In this document: piece by piece, positions 1-6,511 of the stretch
Position numbering within the stretch: the stretch's first letter is position 1
Layout: the number at the start of each line of letters is the position of its first letter
DNA from: a bacterium
Lineage (GTDB): Bacteria; Arandabacterota; Arandabacteria; Arandabacterales; JALGWA01
Length of the DNA stretch: 7,532 nt
Assembly: GCA_025774425.1 (NCBI GenBank)
Contig: JALGWA010000051.1
Location: forward strand, 1-7,532
Reading direction: 5' to 3'
Position numbers and translations under genes: made by a program
The notes under the pieces: generated by a model
The model's input: only the letters and a program-made list of their open reading frames with translations
Told to the model about the DNA's origin: nothing
Databases searched by the model: none

Positions 1-74
1 CGTGGGCGGGCCGCAGCGATGTGGTGACGACCTCGGGCCCCGCCACGAGTAAGACCGACAACCTAGCCGCCTGA
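1..74 (+). CDS. Possible 3' end of an upstream gene (partial, product unknown)
   Basis: Reading from base 3, the plus strand is open to a TGA at 72-74 and gives a 23-residue tail, WAGRSDVVTTSGPATSKTDN followed by LAA. Third positions are almost all G or C, as in the real genes of the window, which mildly supports coding. If real, the gene converges on the aconitase gene with 15 bases between the two stop codons. The tail is too short to match to any family, and I see no clear hairpin terminator in the gap. In GC-rich DNA an open stretch of this length can occur by chance, so this is only a candidate. Confidence 0.3.
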   Translation, partial: WAGRSDVVTTSGPATSKTDNLAA

Positions 75-89
75 GATGTCAGACACGGG

Positions 90-2018
90 CTAGGAGACCG
101 ACTTCTTGACGTAGTTGAGCAGGCCCCCCTCGAGGATGATCTCGCGCTGCCTGTCCGAGAGTTCGTACGTTCCCTTGATCTCGACGCCCTTGGTCTTGTT
201 CACGAGCGTCAGGGGCTCGTTCTTCTCGAGCCTCTCTCTGACGTTCTCGATCACTATCTCGTCGCCGCTCTCGATCTTGTCGTAGTCGGCCGGATCGTCG
301 AAGGTGATGGGGATTATGCCGAAGTTGATGAGATTGGCCTTGTGGATCCGTGCGAAGGATTTCACCAGCACCCACTTTATGCCCAGGTACATCGGCGCCA
401 GGGCGGCGTGCTCGCGGCTCGAGCCCTGGCCGTAGTTCTCGCCGCCGACGATGAAGCCGCCGCCGGCTTCCTTGGCCCTGGCGGGGAAGGTCGGGTCGAC
501 TATTTCGTAGACGTATTCGGAGATCGCGGGGATGTTGGATCTCAAGGGGAGGATCTTGGCCCCGGCCGGCATGATGTGGTCGGTCGTGATGTTGTCGCCG
601 ACCTTGAGGAGCACCTCGCCCTCGAGCCGGTCGGGCAGGGGGTCGTTGACGGGGAGCGGCTTGATGTTGGGGCCGCGTATGACCTCGACCTTGCTGCCGT
701 CCTCGGGCGGCGGGATGATCATGTTGTCGTTGACGTCGAACCTGGCCGGCAGGTCGATCCTCGGCGGGCTGCCGAGTTTCCTCGGATCGGTGAGCACGCC
801 CTCGAGGGCCGTCGCGACGGCCGTCTCCACGCTCGTCAGGTAGACCTTGGCGTCGGCGGTGCCGCTTCTCCCCTCGAAGTTCCTGTTGTGCGTCCTCACC
901 GAGACGCCGCCCGAGGGCGGGGCCGCCCCCATGCCGATGCACGGGCCGCAGGCCGACTCGAGTATCCTGCCGCCGGCGGCTATTATCTTCTCGAGCGCCC
1001 CCGCGCGGGCCATCATCTCGAAGACCTGCTTGGAGCCGGGGCTCACCATGAGGCTGAGGTCGGGGGCGATGGTCTTGCCGGCGAGCATCTCGGCCGCCGT
1101 GAGCATCTCCTTGAGGGAGGAGTTGGTGCAACTCCCGATGGCCACCTGGTCGACCTTCATGCCCTCGATCTCGCGGACCTTGACCACCCGGTCGGGGTTG
1201 AAGGGCTGCGCGACATTGGGCTCGAGCGAGCCGAGGTCGATATCGATGGTCTCGTCGTAGGCCGCGTCCGGGTCGGGGAGTATCTCGGTCCAGGCGTCGC
1301 CTCTGCCCTGGGCCTCGAGGAAGGCCTTGGTGATCTCGTCGCTCGGGAAGATGGAGGTCGTGGCACCGAGCTCGGCGCCCATGTTGGTTATGGTGGCGCG
1401 CTCGGGGACGGTCAGGGACCCGACGCCCTCGCCCCCGTATTCCATGATCTTGCCGACGCCGCCCTTCACGGTCAGCACCCTCAGGACCTCGAGTATCACA
1501 TCCTTGGCGGCGACCCAGGGCGGGAGCTTCCCCTTGAGATTGATGAGCACGATCTTGGGCATGGCCAGATAGAAGGGGTATCCCGCCATGGCCGCGGCGA
1601 CGTCGAGGCCGCCCGCGCCGATGGCTATCATGCCGATGCCGCCGCCGGTGGGCGTGTGGCTGTCGGAGCCGAGGAGCGTCCTGCCCGGCACGCCGAAGCG
1701 TTCGAGATTGACCTGGTGGCAGATGCCGTTGCCCGGCCGCGAGAAGTAGAGACCGTACCTGGCGGCGACGGTCTGCAGGAAGCGATGGTCGTCTGCGTTC
1801 ATGAAGCCGGTCTGGAGGGTGTTGTGATCGACATAGCTCACCGAGAGGTCGGTTCTGACGCGCGGTATGCCCAGGGCCTCGAACTGCAGGTACGCCATCG
1901 TTCCCGTGGCGTCCTGGGTGAGCGTCTGGTCGATCTTGATCGCAATGGGCTCGCCCGGTTTCGGCTCGCCCTCGACGAGATGCTTCTCTATGACTTTCTG
2001 CGCCACTGATTTTCCCAT
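90..2018 (-). CDS. Aconitate hydratase, short (Aquifex-type) form
   Basis: This enzyme interconverts citrate and isocitrate through cis-aconitate in the cytoplasmic TCA cycle, using a [4Fe-4S] cluster. The 642-residue product shows the family landmarks in order: LTQDATG (33-39), DSHTPTGGGIGM (119-130), GSCTNS with the first cluster cysteine C297, SACGPCIGMG with the other two, C357 and C360, NRNFEGRSGT (380-387 region), GDNITTDHIMPAG (474-486) and the swivel-domain active-site loop GSSREHAALAP (532-542). About 640-660 residues is typical of the Aquifex-type/mitochondrial-like subgroup; AcnA proteins are near 890. The catalytic domains run to about residue 430, and the swivel domain is at about 470-642. 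The ATG at 2016-2018 is preceded on its strand by GGAGGAG (2024-2030) at 5-base spacing, which decides the start. No cluster or active-site residue appears to be missing. A homoaconitase or isopropylmalate isomerase is less likely, because those are usually shorter or split into two subunits. The gene diverges from the phosphoesterase. Confidence 0.95.
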   Translation of the reverse strand: MGKSVAQKVIEKHLVEGEPKPGEPIAIKIDQTLTQDATGTMAYLQFEALGIPRVRTDLSVSYVDHNTLQTGFMNADDHRFLQTVAARYGLYFSRPGNGICHQVNLERFGVPGRTLLGSDSHTPTGGGIGMIAIGAGGLDVAAAMAGYPFYLAMPKIVLINLKGKLPPWVAAKDVILEVLRVLTVKGGVGKIMEYGGEGVGSLTVPERATITNMGAELGATTSIFPSDEITKAFLEAQGRGDAWTEILPDPDAAYDETIDIDLGSLEPNVAQPFNPDRVVKVREIEGMKVDQVAIGSCTNSSLKEMLTAAEMLAGKTIAPDLSLMVSPGSKQVFEMMARAGALEKIIAAGGRILESACGPCIGMGAAPPSGGVSVRTHNRNFEGRSGTADAKVYLTSVETAVATALEGVLTDPRKLGSPPRIDLPARFDVNDNMIIPPPEDGSKVEVIRGPNIKPLPVNDPLPDRLEGEVLLKVGDNITTDHIMPAGAKILPLRSNIPAISEYVYEIVDPTFPARAKEAGGGFIVGGENYGQGSSREHAALAPMYLGIKWVLVKSFARIHKANLINFGIIPITFDDPADYDKIESGDEIVIENVRERLEKNEPLTLVNKTKGVEIKGTYELSDRQREIILEGGLLNYVKKSVS

Positions 2019-2060
2019 GACCGCTCCTCCGCGTTGCGCCCGGTTGTAATAGACGACGGC

Positions 2061-2085
2061 TTGGTTTCCGCCTGGAAATCACCAA
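2061..2085. repeat. Imperfect palindrome upstream of aconitase
   Basis: TTGG-TTTCC (2061-2069) faces GGAAA-TCA-CCAA (2074-2085) across a 4-base centre, with three extra bases in the right arm. It starts immediately after the proposed aconitase -10 box (2086-2091) and would cover the predicted transcription start near 2079. It could be an operator, or a small hairpin at the 5' end of the mRNA. The symmetry is seen in the sequence; the role is inference. Confidence 0.35.
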
Positions 2086-2114
2086 ACCCTAACATAACGC
2101 GCCCGTTTACTCAA
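2086..2114 (-). promoter_or_regulatory. Candidate promoter of the aconitase gene
   Basis: On the minus strand there is TTGAGT (2109-2114), a 17-base spacer, and TAGGGT (2086-2091) preceded by TGT, an extended -10. The -35 matches the sigma-70 consensus at 4 of 6 bases and the -10 at only 3 of 6, so the call rests on exact spacing and the TG extension. Transcription would start near 2079, leaving a leader of about 60 bases that includes most of the palindrome at 2061-2085. Confidence 0.3.
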
Positions 2115-2135
2115 GGCCCACACGGGCGGCTTGGA

Positions 2136-2164
2136 TTGCGCGGGGGCGGCGGATATGGTATAAT
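2136..2164 (+). promoter_or_regulatory. Extended -10 sigma-70-type promoter of the phosphoesterase gene
   Basis: A perfect TATAAT (2159-2164) is preceded by TGG, which gives the extended -10 TGnTATAAT. A weak -35, TTGCGC (2136-2141), lies exactly 17 bases upstream. The predicted start of transcription is near 2171, giving a leader of about 47 bases. This is the clearest promoter in the window, and the surrounding DNA is otherwise very GC-rich. Confidence 0.65.
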
Positions 2165-2217
2165 GAAAAAAGCCCACGCGTGACTACGATTGCTCTTACA
2201 GCGAAGGAGACGGCGTG

Positions 2218-4266
2218 ATGGTCCGGCGGCCATTTGCAGGCCTCGTCGGTGTTGCTGCATGCCTCATCGTCGGGGCGATTCTCGCGGCGCCCCCCGCGGC
2301 TCAGGCCGTCGGCGACACCCTCACGGTCATACAGCGGCCTCTGGTCAACATCCCCGCGATCGTGACTCCGGGGGATACTCTCACCATCGAATGCGAGGCC
2401 GACCCGGGTGCGGGCGGCTGGGCGGCCGAGCTCATATACGGCCAGACGCATGTCCCGCTCTCCATCGCAGGCGCGGCCTACAACTCCTCCACGCTGTGGT
2501 GGGAGGTCGGGGCGGTCGTCCCGGGGGTTTCGCTGTACGAGCTCTACGATCTCGAAGTCACGGCCGCGGGAGGCGTATACGACCTCGCCAGGAACGCCGT
2601 GCGCGTGATCCCGGCCTTCAGGAACGACTACTACTTCGTCCACGTCACGGATACGCATCTGCCGACCCACCTCTACTATTACCAGGAGGGGGCGGACACG
2701 GACTCCTCCGAGGTCGTCGACTTCAGGGAGGTCATCCGCGACATCAACATAATCAACCCCGAGTTCGTGCTGCTGACGGGCGACCTCGTCAACGAGGGCG
2801 AGCTCGAGGATTTCCTCGGCAAGCGCTACTACACGCGCTCCCAGGCGCTGCTCTATGAGTTCGACGTACCCGTCTATCTCACGTCGGGCAACCACGACAT
2901 CGGCGGCTGGGACGACAGCCCGCCGCCGGACGGCACGGCGCGCCGCGACTGGTGGAGGTTCTTCGGCTGGAAGCGGCTCGACTCGCCGCCGCCGGGCGCT
3001 CCGTGGTACACGCAGAACTACAGCTTCGATTACGGGCCGGTGCACTATATCGGGCTCGAGGCCTACATAAACTACGACGGCTGGAGGTCGAGCATCTACG
3101 GGAGCGACAGCTTCACATCGGGCCAGATGGACTGGCTCGCCGACGAGATGGCCGCCTCATCGGCGAGCGCAGCGCGCGTGCTCTTCTTCCACTACGACTT
3201 TTCGAATCAGATCAACCTGGCCGCCCTGGGAGCCGACATGTCGCTGGCCGGCCACGAACACCGGGACGATGACGACTACACGCACCCCTACGAGATCCTG
3301 ACCAACAATGTCTGCGACGGCGAGCGCAGCTACAGGCTGGTGCGCGTCTCGGGCGGGACGCTGACGCCGTCCCCCACCGTATCGGCCGGGTCCGACGGGG
3401 GCAACCTGCATGTCACCTACTCGCCGGCCAACGACGGCACCAACTACACGGTGACGGCCGGCATCGTCAAGAGCATGAGCGAGCATTTCGAGAACGCCCG
3501 GCTCCGTTTCCTCATGCCCAACGAGCAGTGCACGATCGACGTCTCGGGCGGGACGCTGATGCAGGTGGACTACTCCGGAGCGCATGCGGTCTGTTACGTC
3601 GCCGTCGACATATCGTCCTCGTCGCAGACCGTGACGGTTACGCTGACTCCGGCCGCCCCGGAGCCGCCCACGGTGACGGTCACTTCTCCGAACGGGGGAG
3701 AGGTGTGGGAGATGGGTTCGAGTCATGACATCACATGGACGGCCGACGACGATGTCGCGGTCGTCGGTGTCGATATTCTGCTCTCCTCGGACGGAGGCGG
3801 CACGTATCCGGATGTCATCGCCTCCGGCGAGACCGACGACGGTGTCTTCTCCTGGACGGTCGACGCCGCGCCGACGACACAGGCGCGCATCAAGGTCGTC
3901 GCCTGGGACGGGGACGGGCTGAGCGGGGAAGACGGGAGCGACGCCGACTTCGAGATAAGGGACCCGGCGGCGGGCGTCGGCGGCGAGATCGGCGCGCCGG
4001 CGTATCCGCTCATATGCGGGAGCACGCCCAACCCCTTCTGGGACCGCACCGTGATCAGGTTCGGAGTGCCCGCGGACGGCCGGGTCGACCTCGGGGTCTA
4101 CGACGTGTCCGGCAGGCATGTCGCCGGGCTGGCCGGGGGCTGGTTTGCGGCCGGCTACCACGATGCCCCCTGGGCGGCCGGCGGAGATGTCGCGCCGGGC
4201 GTCTATTTCGTCAGGCTGAGGTTCGGCGGCGCGGAGGCCGTGCGCAAGGTCGTCGTCGCGAGGTAG
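2218..4266 (+). CDS. Secreted calcineurin-like metallophosphoesterase with C-terminal Ig-like and sorting-type modules
   Basis: This is a predicted exported phosphoesterase of unknown substrate, 682 residues long. Residues 1-30 form a signal peptide (basic start, hydrophobic core, likely cleavage after AQA). Residues about 32-130 look like a beta-sandwich. The metallophosphatase domain (about 138-350) has the full metal-ligand set: VTDTHLP (D145, H147), LLTGDLV (D189), SGNHD (N225, H226), FFHYD (H325) and AGHEH (H346, H348). A linker beta region (about 375-480) leads to a Kre9/KNH-like module starting SPNGGEVWEMG (490-583 region). The C-terminal 85 residues (STPNPFWDRTVIRF, then GVYFVRLRFGG and VRKVVVAR) resemble FlgD-like or type IX secretion sorting tails. 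The ATG at 2218 is chosen because AAGGAG (2204-2209) sits 8 bases upstream; a GTG lies directly before it in frame. The modular tail suggests a surface or extracellular location. Phosphatase, nucleotidase and phosphodiesterase activities cannot be told apart from sequence. Confidence 0.88.
   Translation: MVRRPFAGLVGVAACLIVGAILAAPPAAQAVGDTLTVIQRPLVNIPAIVTPGDTLTIECEADPGAGGWAAELIYGQTHVPLSIAGAAYNSSTLWWEVGAVVPGVSLYELYDLEVTAAGGVYDLARNAVRVIPAFRNDYYFVHVTDTHLPTHLYYYQEGADTDSSEVVDFREVIRDINIINPEFVLLTGDLVNEGELEDFLGKRYYTRSQALLYEFDVPVYLTSGNHDIGGWDDSPPPDGTARRDWWRFFGWKRLDSPPPGAPWYTQNYSFDYGPVHYIGLEAYINYDGWRSSIYGSDSFTSGQMDWLADEMAASSASAARVLFFHYDFSNQINLAALGADMSLAGHEHRDDDDYTHPYEILTNNVCDGERSYRLVRVSGGTLTPSPTVSAGSDGGNLHVTYSPANDGTNYTVTAGIVKSMSEHFENARLRFLMPNEQCTIDVSGGTLMQVDYSGAHAVCYVAVDISSSSQTVTVTLTPAAPEPPTVTVTSPNGGEVWEMGSSHDITWTADDDVAVVGVDILLSSDGGGTYPDVIASGETDDGVFSWTVDAAPTTQARIKVVAWDGDGLSGEDGSDADFEIRDPAAGVGGEIGAPAYPLICGSTPNPFWDRTVIRFGVPADGRVDLGVYDVSGRHVAGLAGGWFAAGYHDAPWAAGGDVAPGVYFVRLRFGGAEAVRKVVVAR
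3345..3364 (+). repeat. 20-bp direct repeat, copy 1, inside the phosphoesterase gene
   Basis: The same 20 bases (beginning CGTCTCGGGC and ending GGACGCTGA) occur here and at 3540-3559, exactly 195 bases or 65 codons apart. Both copies are read in the same frame and encode VSGGTL (residues 377-382 and 442-447). The flanking protein sequence is only weakly alike. Confidence 0.8.
3540..3559 (+). repeat. 20-bp direct repeat, copy 2, inside the phosphoesterase gene
   Basis: This is the second copy of the repeat at 3345-3364 and again encodes VSGGTL. It lies in the beta-rich linker between the catalytic domain and the Kre9/KNH-like module. Confidence 0.8.
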
Positions 4267-4293
4267 GAGTGGGTTTCACGCGCCTTCCGCCTG

Positions 4294-4323
4294 TTGTAAG
4301 CCAGTCATGCGCCGTGTTATGCT
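4294..4323 (+). promoter_or_regulatory. Candidate extended -10 promoter of the flippase-like gene
   Basis: TTGTAA (4294-4299) and TATGCT (4318-4323) are 18 bases apart, each matching the consensus at 4 of 6 positions, and the -10 is preceded by TGT. Transcription would start near 4330. The 137-base gap between the phosphoesterase and the flippase-like gene leaves room for an independent promoter. I see no convincing terminator for the phosphoesterase in this gap. Confidence 0.4.
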
Positions 4324-4377
4324 CGGCCCGTTGACCTGGACGGGCGTCCAACCCCTGCTCGGAGAGGAGAGCCGGCG

Positions 4378-4413
4378 ATGACCTCGAAGCCCGGGCTTTC
4401 GCCATGCGCGTAG
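4378..4413 (+). CDS. Possible 11-codon leader minicistron overlapping the flippase-like start
   Basis: An ATG at 4378 follows the strong ribosome-binding site GGAGAGGAGAG (4361-4371) at good spacing. It opens an 11-residue frame, MTSKPGLSPCA, that stops at TAG 4411-4413. This frame overlaps the first 10 bases of the flippase-like gene in another phase. The flippase ATG at 4404 has no Shine-Dalgarno sequence of its own. The arrangement suggests translational coupling, with ribosomes finishing the minicistron and restarting at 4404. A one-base sequencing error joining the two frames is the alternative. No peptide function is implied. Confidence 0.35.
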   Translation: MTSKPGLSPCA

Positions 4414-5456
4414 GCGGAAGAACCTTCAGAGTGGGTCCCGGCCTCGCGGTGTTCCTGGCGTTGAGCGTCGCGAGCGCCCTCGTCATCATCTTCCTCACCG
4501 CCGACCCCGGCACCTGGACGGGGCTGGCGCGCATGAGACCGGAGTTCATCGCGCTCGCCTGCGGCCTCATGGTCACTCAGTGGTGCTTGAACGGTCTGAG
4601 ATTCAAGATCCTCGTCGACGCTCTGGGCGACGGGGTGAGTATCGTCACCTCCCTCAAGGCCTTCATGACGAACATCTTCCTGGGGGCGGTGACGCCCTCC
4701 CAGACCGGCGGCGGGCCGATGCAGATCTACGTCCTCAGCAGGGCCGGCGTGCCGGTGTCCAAGGCCTTCGCGGCATGCCTGACCGGCGCGGTGCTGACGG
4801 TGGTCTGTCTCGTATCGTCGGCGCTCGCCGTGCTGGTGTCGAGCCCGGGCCTCAGGTCCGACTTCGGCCCCCGCATGACGGGAGTGTTGCTTGCCGCCGT
4901 CGTCGTATTCGGCGTGCTCGTGGTGGTGTTCGTGCTGTCGCTGACCAGGACGCCGGCGCTGAAGCGGGTCGCCGGCCGGGCGCTGCTTGCGGCGATGCGG
5001 GGCCTCGGGATCGAGAAGAGGATCGGCTTCACGAAGCGCTTCCTCGGGGGGATAGACCGGTACCGGGCGAGCATGGCGATGTTCGCCGGCTCGAAGAAAT
5101 CGAGCGTCTTGGGCGCCCTCCTTGTCACGGCGGTCGCCATCGGCGTGAATGCGCTGATCGCTCCGGTGCTCCTTTCCGGTCTCGACATCGACTACGACTT
5201 GTCAACGATCTACCCGGCGCAGTTCATCCTGTTCTTCATCGCCTACTTCGGCCCGACGCCCAGCGCGGGCGGTATCGCCGAGTTCAGCAACTACTGGATA
5301 CTGACCACGCTCGGCATACGGCCCAACATGCTCGGGGTGTACACCCTGCTCTGGCGGTTTTTCACCATCTTCGCCGGAGTCACCGTGGGCGGCTTCATCG
5401 TGCTCTCCCTGATCCCGCGGCGCGGGAGACCTTGTGAGAAGCCCCGGGCCTCGTGA
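4404..5456 (+). CDS. Flippase-like integral membrane protein (UPF0104 / lysylphosphatidylglycerol synthase TM-region family)
   Basis: This is a polytopic inner-membrane protein of 350 residues. Hydrophobic segments lie at about 12-32, 47-62, 123-146, 158-180, 236-258, 270-283 and 310-336, with shorter ones near 84-95 and 295. Two glycine/proline motifs typical of the family are present: TPSQTGGGPMQ (97-107) and GPTPSAGGIAE (283-293). The family includes the membrane half of MprF, which flips lysyl-lipids, and many stand-alone proteins of unknown substrate. No aminoacyltransferase domain is fused here. Length and N-terminus fit the family with the start at ATG 4404, which is the only usable start in this frame after the stop at 4332-4334. 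That start lacks its own ribosome-binding site; the nearest one serves an overlapping minicistron at 4378-4413. Lipid or polyprenyl-linked substrate transport is inferred from the family only. Confidence 0.85.
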   Translation: MRVGGRTFRVGPGLAVFLALSVASALVIIFLTADPGTWTGLARMRPEFIALACGLMVTQWCLNGLRFKILVDALGDGVSIVTSLKAFMTNIFLGAVTPSQTGGGPMQIYVLSRAGVPVSKAFAACLTGAVLTVVCLVSSALAVLVSSPGLRSDFGPRMTGVLLAAVVVFGVLVVVFVLSLTRTPALKRVAGRALLAAMRGLGIEKRIGFTKRFLGGIDRYRASMAMFAGSKKSSVLGALLVTAVAIGVNALIAPVLLSGLDIDYDLSTIYPAQFILFFIAYFGPTPSAGGIAEFSNYWILTTLGIRPNMLGVYTLLWRFFTIFAGVTVGGFIVLSLIPRRGRPCEKPRAS

Positions 5457-5467
5457 CGGCGGCCGCT

Positions 5468-5509
5468 CCCGGACCTTGCCGGTAGCCGGCGGCGTCGGGG
5501 TTCGTGTTT
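5468..5509 (+). terminator. Weak candidate terminator after the flippase-like gene
   Basis: CCCGGAC (5468-5474) can pair with GTCGGGG (5494-5500) at 6 of 7 positions. Inside it, GCCGG (5478-5482) pairs with CCGGC (5486-5490) over a 3-base loop. Only a broken T-rich stretch follows (TTCGTGTTT, 5501-5509), so termination would be inefficient or the hairpin may be incidental to the high G+C content. Confidence 0.22.
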
Positions 5510-5535
5510 GACTCTGGACTCACGGCTGCTACACT
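5508..5535 (+). promoter_or_regulatory. Candidate extended -10 promoter of the cysteine synthase operon
   Basis: TTGACT (5508-5513, 5 of 6 to the -35 consensus) is followed after 16 bases by TACACT (5530-5535, 4 of 6), with TGC directly before it as an extended -10. The start of transcription would be near 5542, just upstream of the ribosome-binding site GGAGG (5551-5555). The leader is therefore very short and leaves no room for a riboswitch between promoter and gene. Confidence 0.5.
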
Positions 5536-5564
5536 GCGTCTAAAGGGCCAGGAGGGGTAGTGGC

Positions 5565-6491
5565 ATGAGAATCGCCGAAGACATCACCAGGTTGGTCGGG
5601 AGCACACCGCTCGTCGAGGTCCGGAACCTGACCCGGGGTATGCCGGGCAGGGTTGTGGCCAAGCTCGAGTTTTTCAATCCGCTCTCCAGCGTCAAGGACA
5701 GGATCGCGGTGAGCATGATCGACGCCGCCGAGAGGGTGGGCGTCCTCAGGCCGGGCGTCACGGTCGTGGAGCCCACGAGCGGCAACACGGGCATCGGGCT
5801 CGCATTCGTGTGTGCCGCCAGGGGCTACAGGCTCATACTCACCATGCCCGAGACAATGAGCGAGGAGCGCAAGCGCCTGTTGCTCGCGCTGGGGGCCGAA
5901 CTCGTGCTCACGCCCGGGGAAGAGGGGATGAAGGGGGCCGTGGAGAAGGCCAAGGAGATAACCGCGTCCGACCCGAGGACCTTCGGCCCGAACCAGTTCG
6001 GCAACCCGGCGAACCCGGCCGCCCACAGGACGACGACCGCCGAGGAGATCTGGGCGGATACGGACGGCAAGGTGGACGCAGTCGTATGCGGCACGGGCAC
6101 GGGGGGAACCGTGACGGGCGTGGGTGAGAGGCTCAAGGAGAAGAAACCCGCGGTCAGGATAGTCGCAGTCGAGCCGGAGGAGTCGCCGGTGCTTTCGGGC
6201 GGGCCGGCGGGGCCGCACAAGATCCAGGGTTGGGGCCCGGGGTTCGTCCCCGATGTCGTAAACCTCGACGTGGTGGACGAGATCCTCAAGGTGAGCTACG
6301 AGCGGGCGGCGGAGACGACGCGCAGGCTGGCGCGGGAAGAGGGCATCCTTGCGGGCGTCTCCAGCGGCGGGGCCATGTATGCGGCGATGGAGGTCGCATC
6401 GCGTGCCCAAAGCGAGGGCAAGCTGATCGTCGTGATCCTGCCGGACACCGGCGAGCGCTACTTGAGCACGGAGTTGTTCGGCATCGACTGA
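5565..6491 (+). CDS. cysK: Cysteine synthase (O-acetylserine sulfhydrylase), PLP-dependent
   Basis: This cytoplasmic enzyme makes L-cysteine and acetate from O-acetylserine and sulfide. The 308-residue length is standard for CysK. Visible motifs are the PLP lysine in NPLSSVKDR (K44), the substrate loop PTSGNTG (70-76), NQFGNPANP (143-151), the phosphate-binding GTGTGGT (176-182), [11 protein letters not shown] (219-229), GVSSGGA (264-270) with the PLP-ring serine, and [10 protein letters not shown] (293-302) near the C-terminus. The KIQG.G.GF motif favours CysK over CysM. There is no regulatory CBS domain, so cystathionine beta-synthase is unlikely, though some short homologues take other acceptors. 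The start is supported by GGAGG (5551-5555) 9 bases upstream. It is the first gene of a tight operon; the next start lies 20 bases after the stop. The KIQG motif has W and P (WGP) where most CysK proteins have I and A (IGA), which is a mild departure. Confidence 0.93.
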   Translation: MRIAEDITRLVGSTPLVEVRNLTRGMPGRVVAKLEFFNPLSSVKDRIAVSMIDAAERVGVLRPGVTVVEPTSGNTGIGLAFVCAARGYRLILTMPETMSEERKRLLLALGAELVLTPGEEGMKGAVEKAKEITASDPRTFGPNQFGNPANPAAHRTTTAEEIWADTDGKVDAVVCGTGTGGTVTGVGERLKEKKPAVRIVAVEPEESPVLSGGPAGPHKIQGWGPGFVPDVVNLDVVDEILKVSYERAAETTRRLAREEGILAGVSSGGAMYAAMEVASRAQSEGKLIVVILPDTGERYLSTELFGID

Positions 6492-6511
6492 GCGGTACGG
6501 GGGTGGGCGAA

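Noticed and set aside
79..2085. Very long open frames overlapping aconitase (668 codons on the minus strand in another phase; 555 codons on the plus strand, 342-2009)
   Set aside because: The products are Arg/Gly/His-rich low-complexity sequence with no domain. They lie over an unmistakable aconitase with all motifs. Long stop-free shadow frames are expected at this G+C content.
2163..2183. Six-codon frame ATG..TGA (MKKAHA) upstream of the phosphoesterase
   Set aside because: Its ATG lies inside the -10 box and upstream of the predicted transcription start, so it would not be transcribed from that promoter.
2107..4161. Antisense open frames over the phosphoesterase (2107-3045 and 3157-4161, minus strand)
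   Set aside because: They show Arg/Val-rich shadow composition, no ribosome-binding site that stands out, and no recognisable motif. The plus-strand gene has a full domain set.
5529..6410. 293-codon antisense frame over cysK
   Set aside because: It is rich in His, Arg and Pro with no motif, and it is fully explained by the codon bias of cysK.
6230..6511. N-terminal extension of the PfpI-like gene back into cysK
   Set aside because: The added residues are a frame-shifted shadow of cysK, and PfpI proteins begin where MKKVAVLVED begins at 6512.
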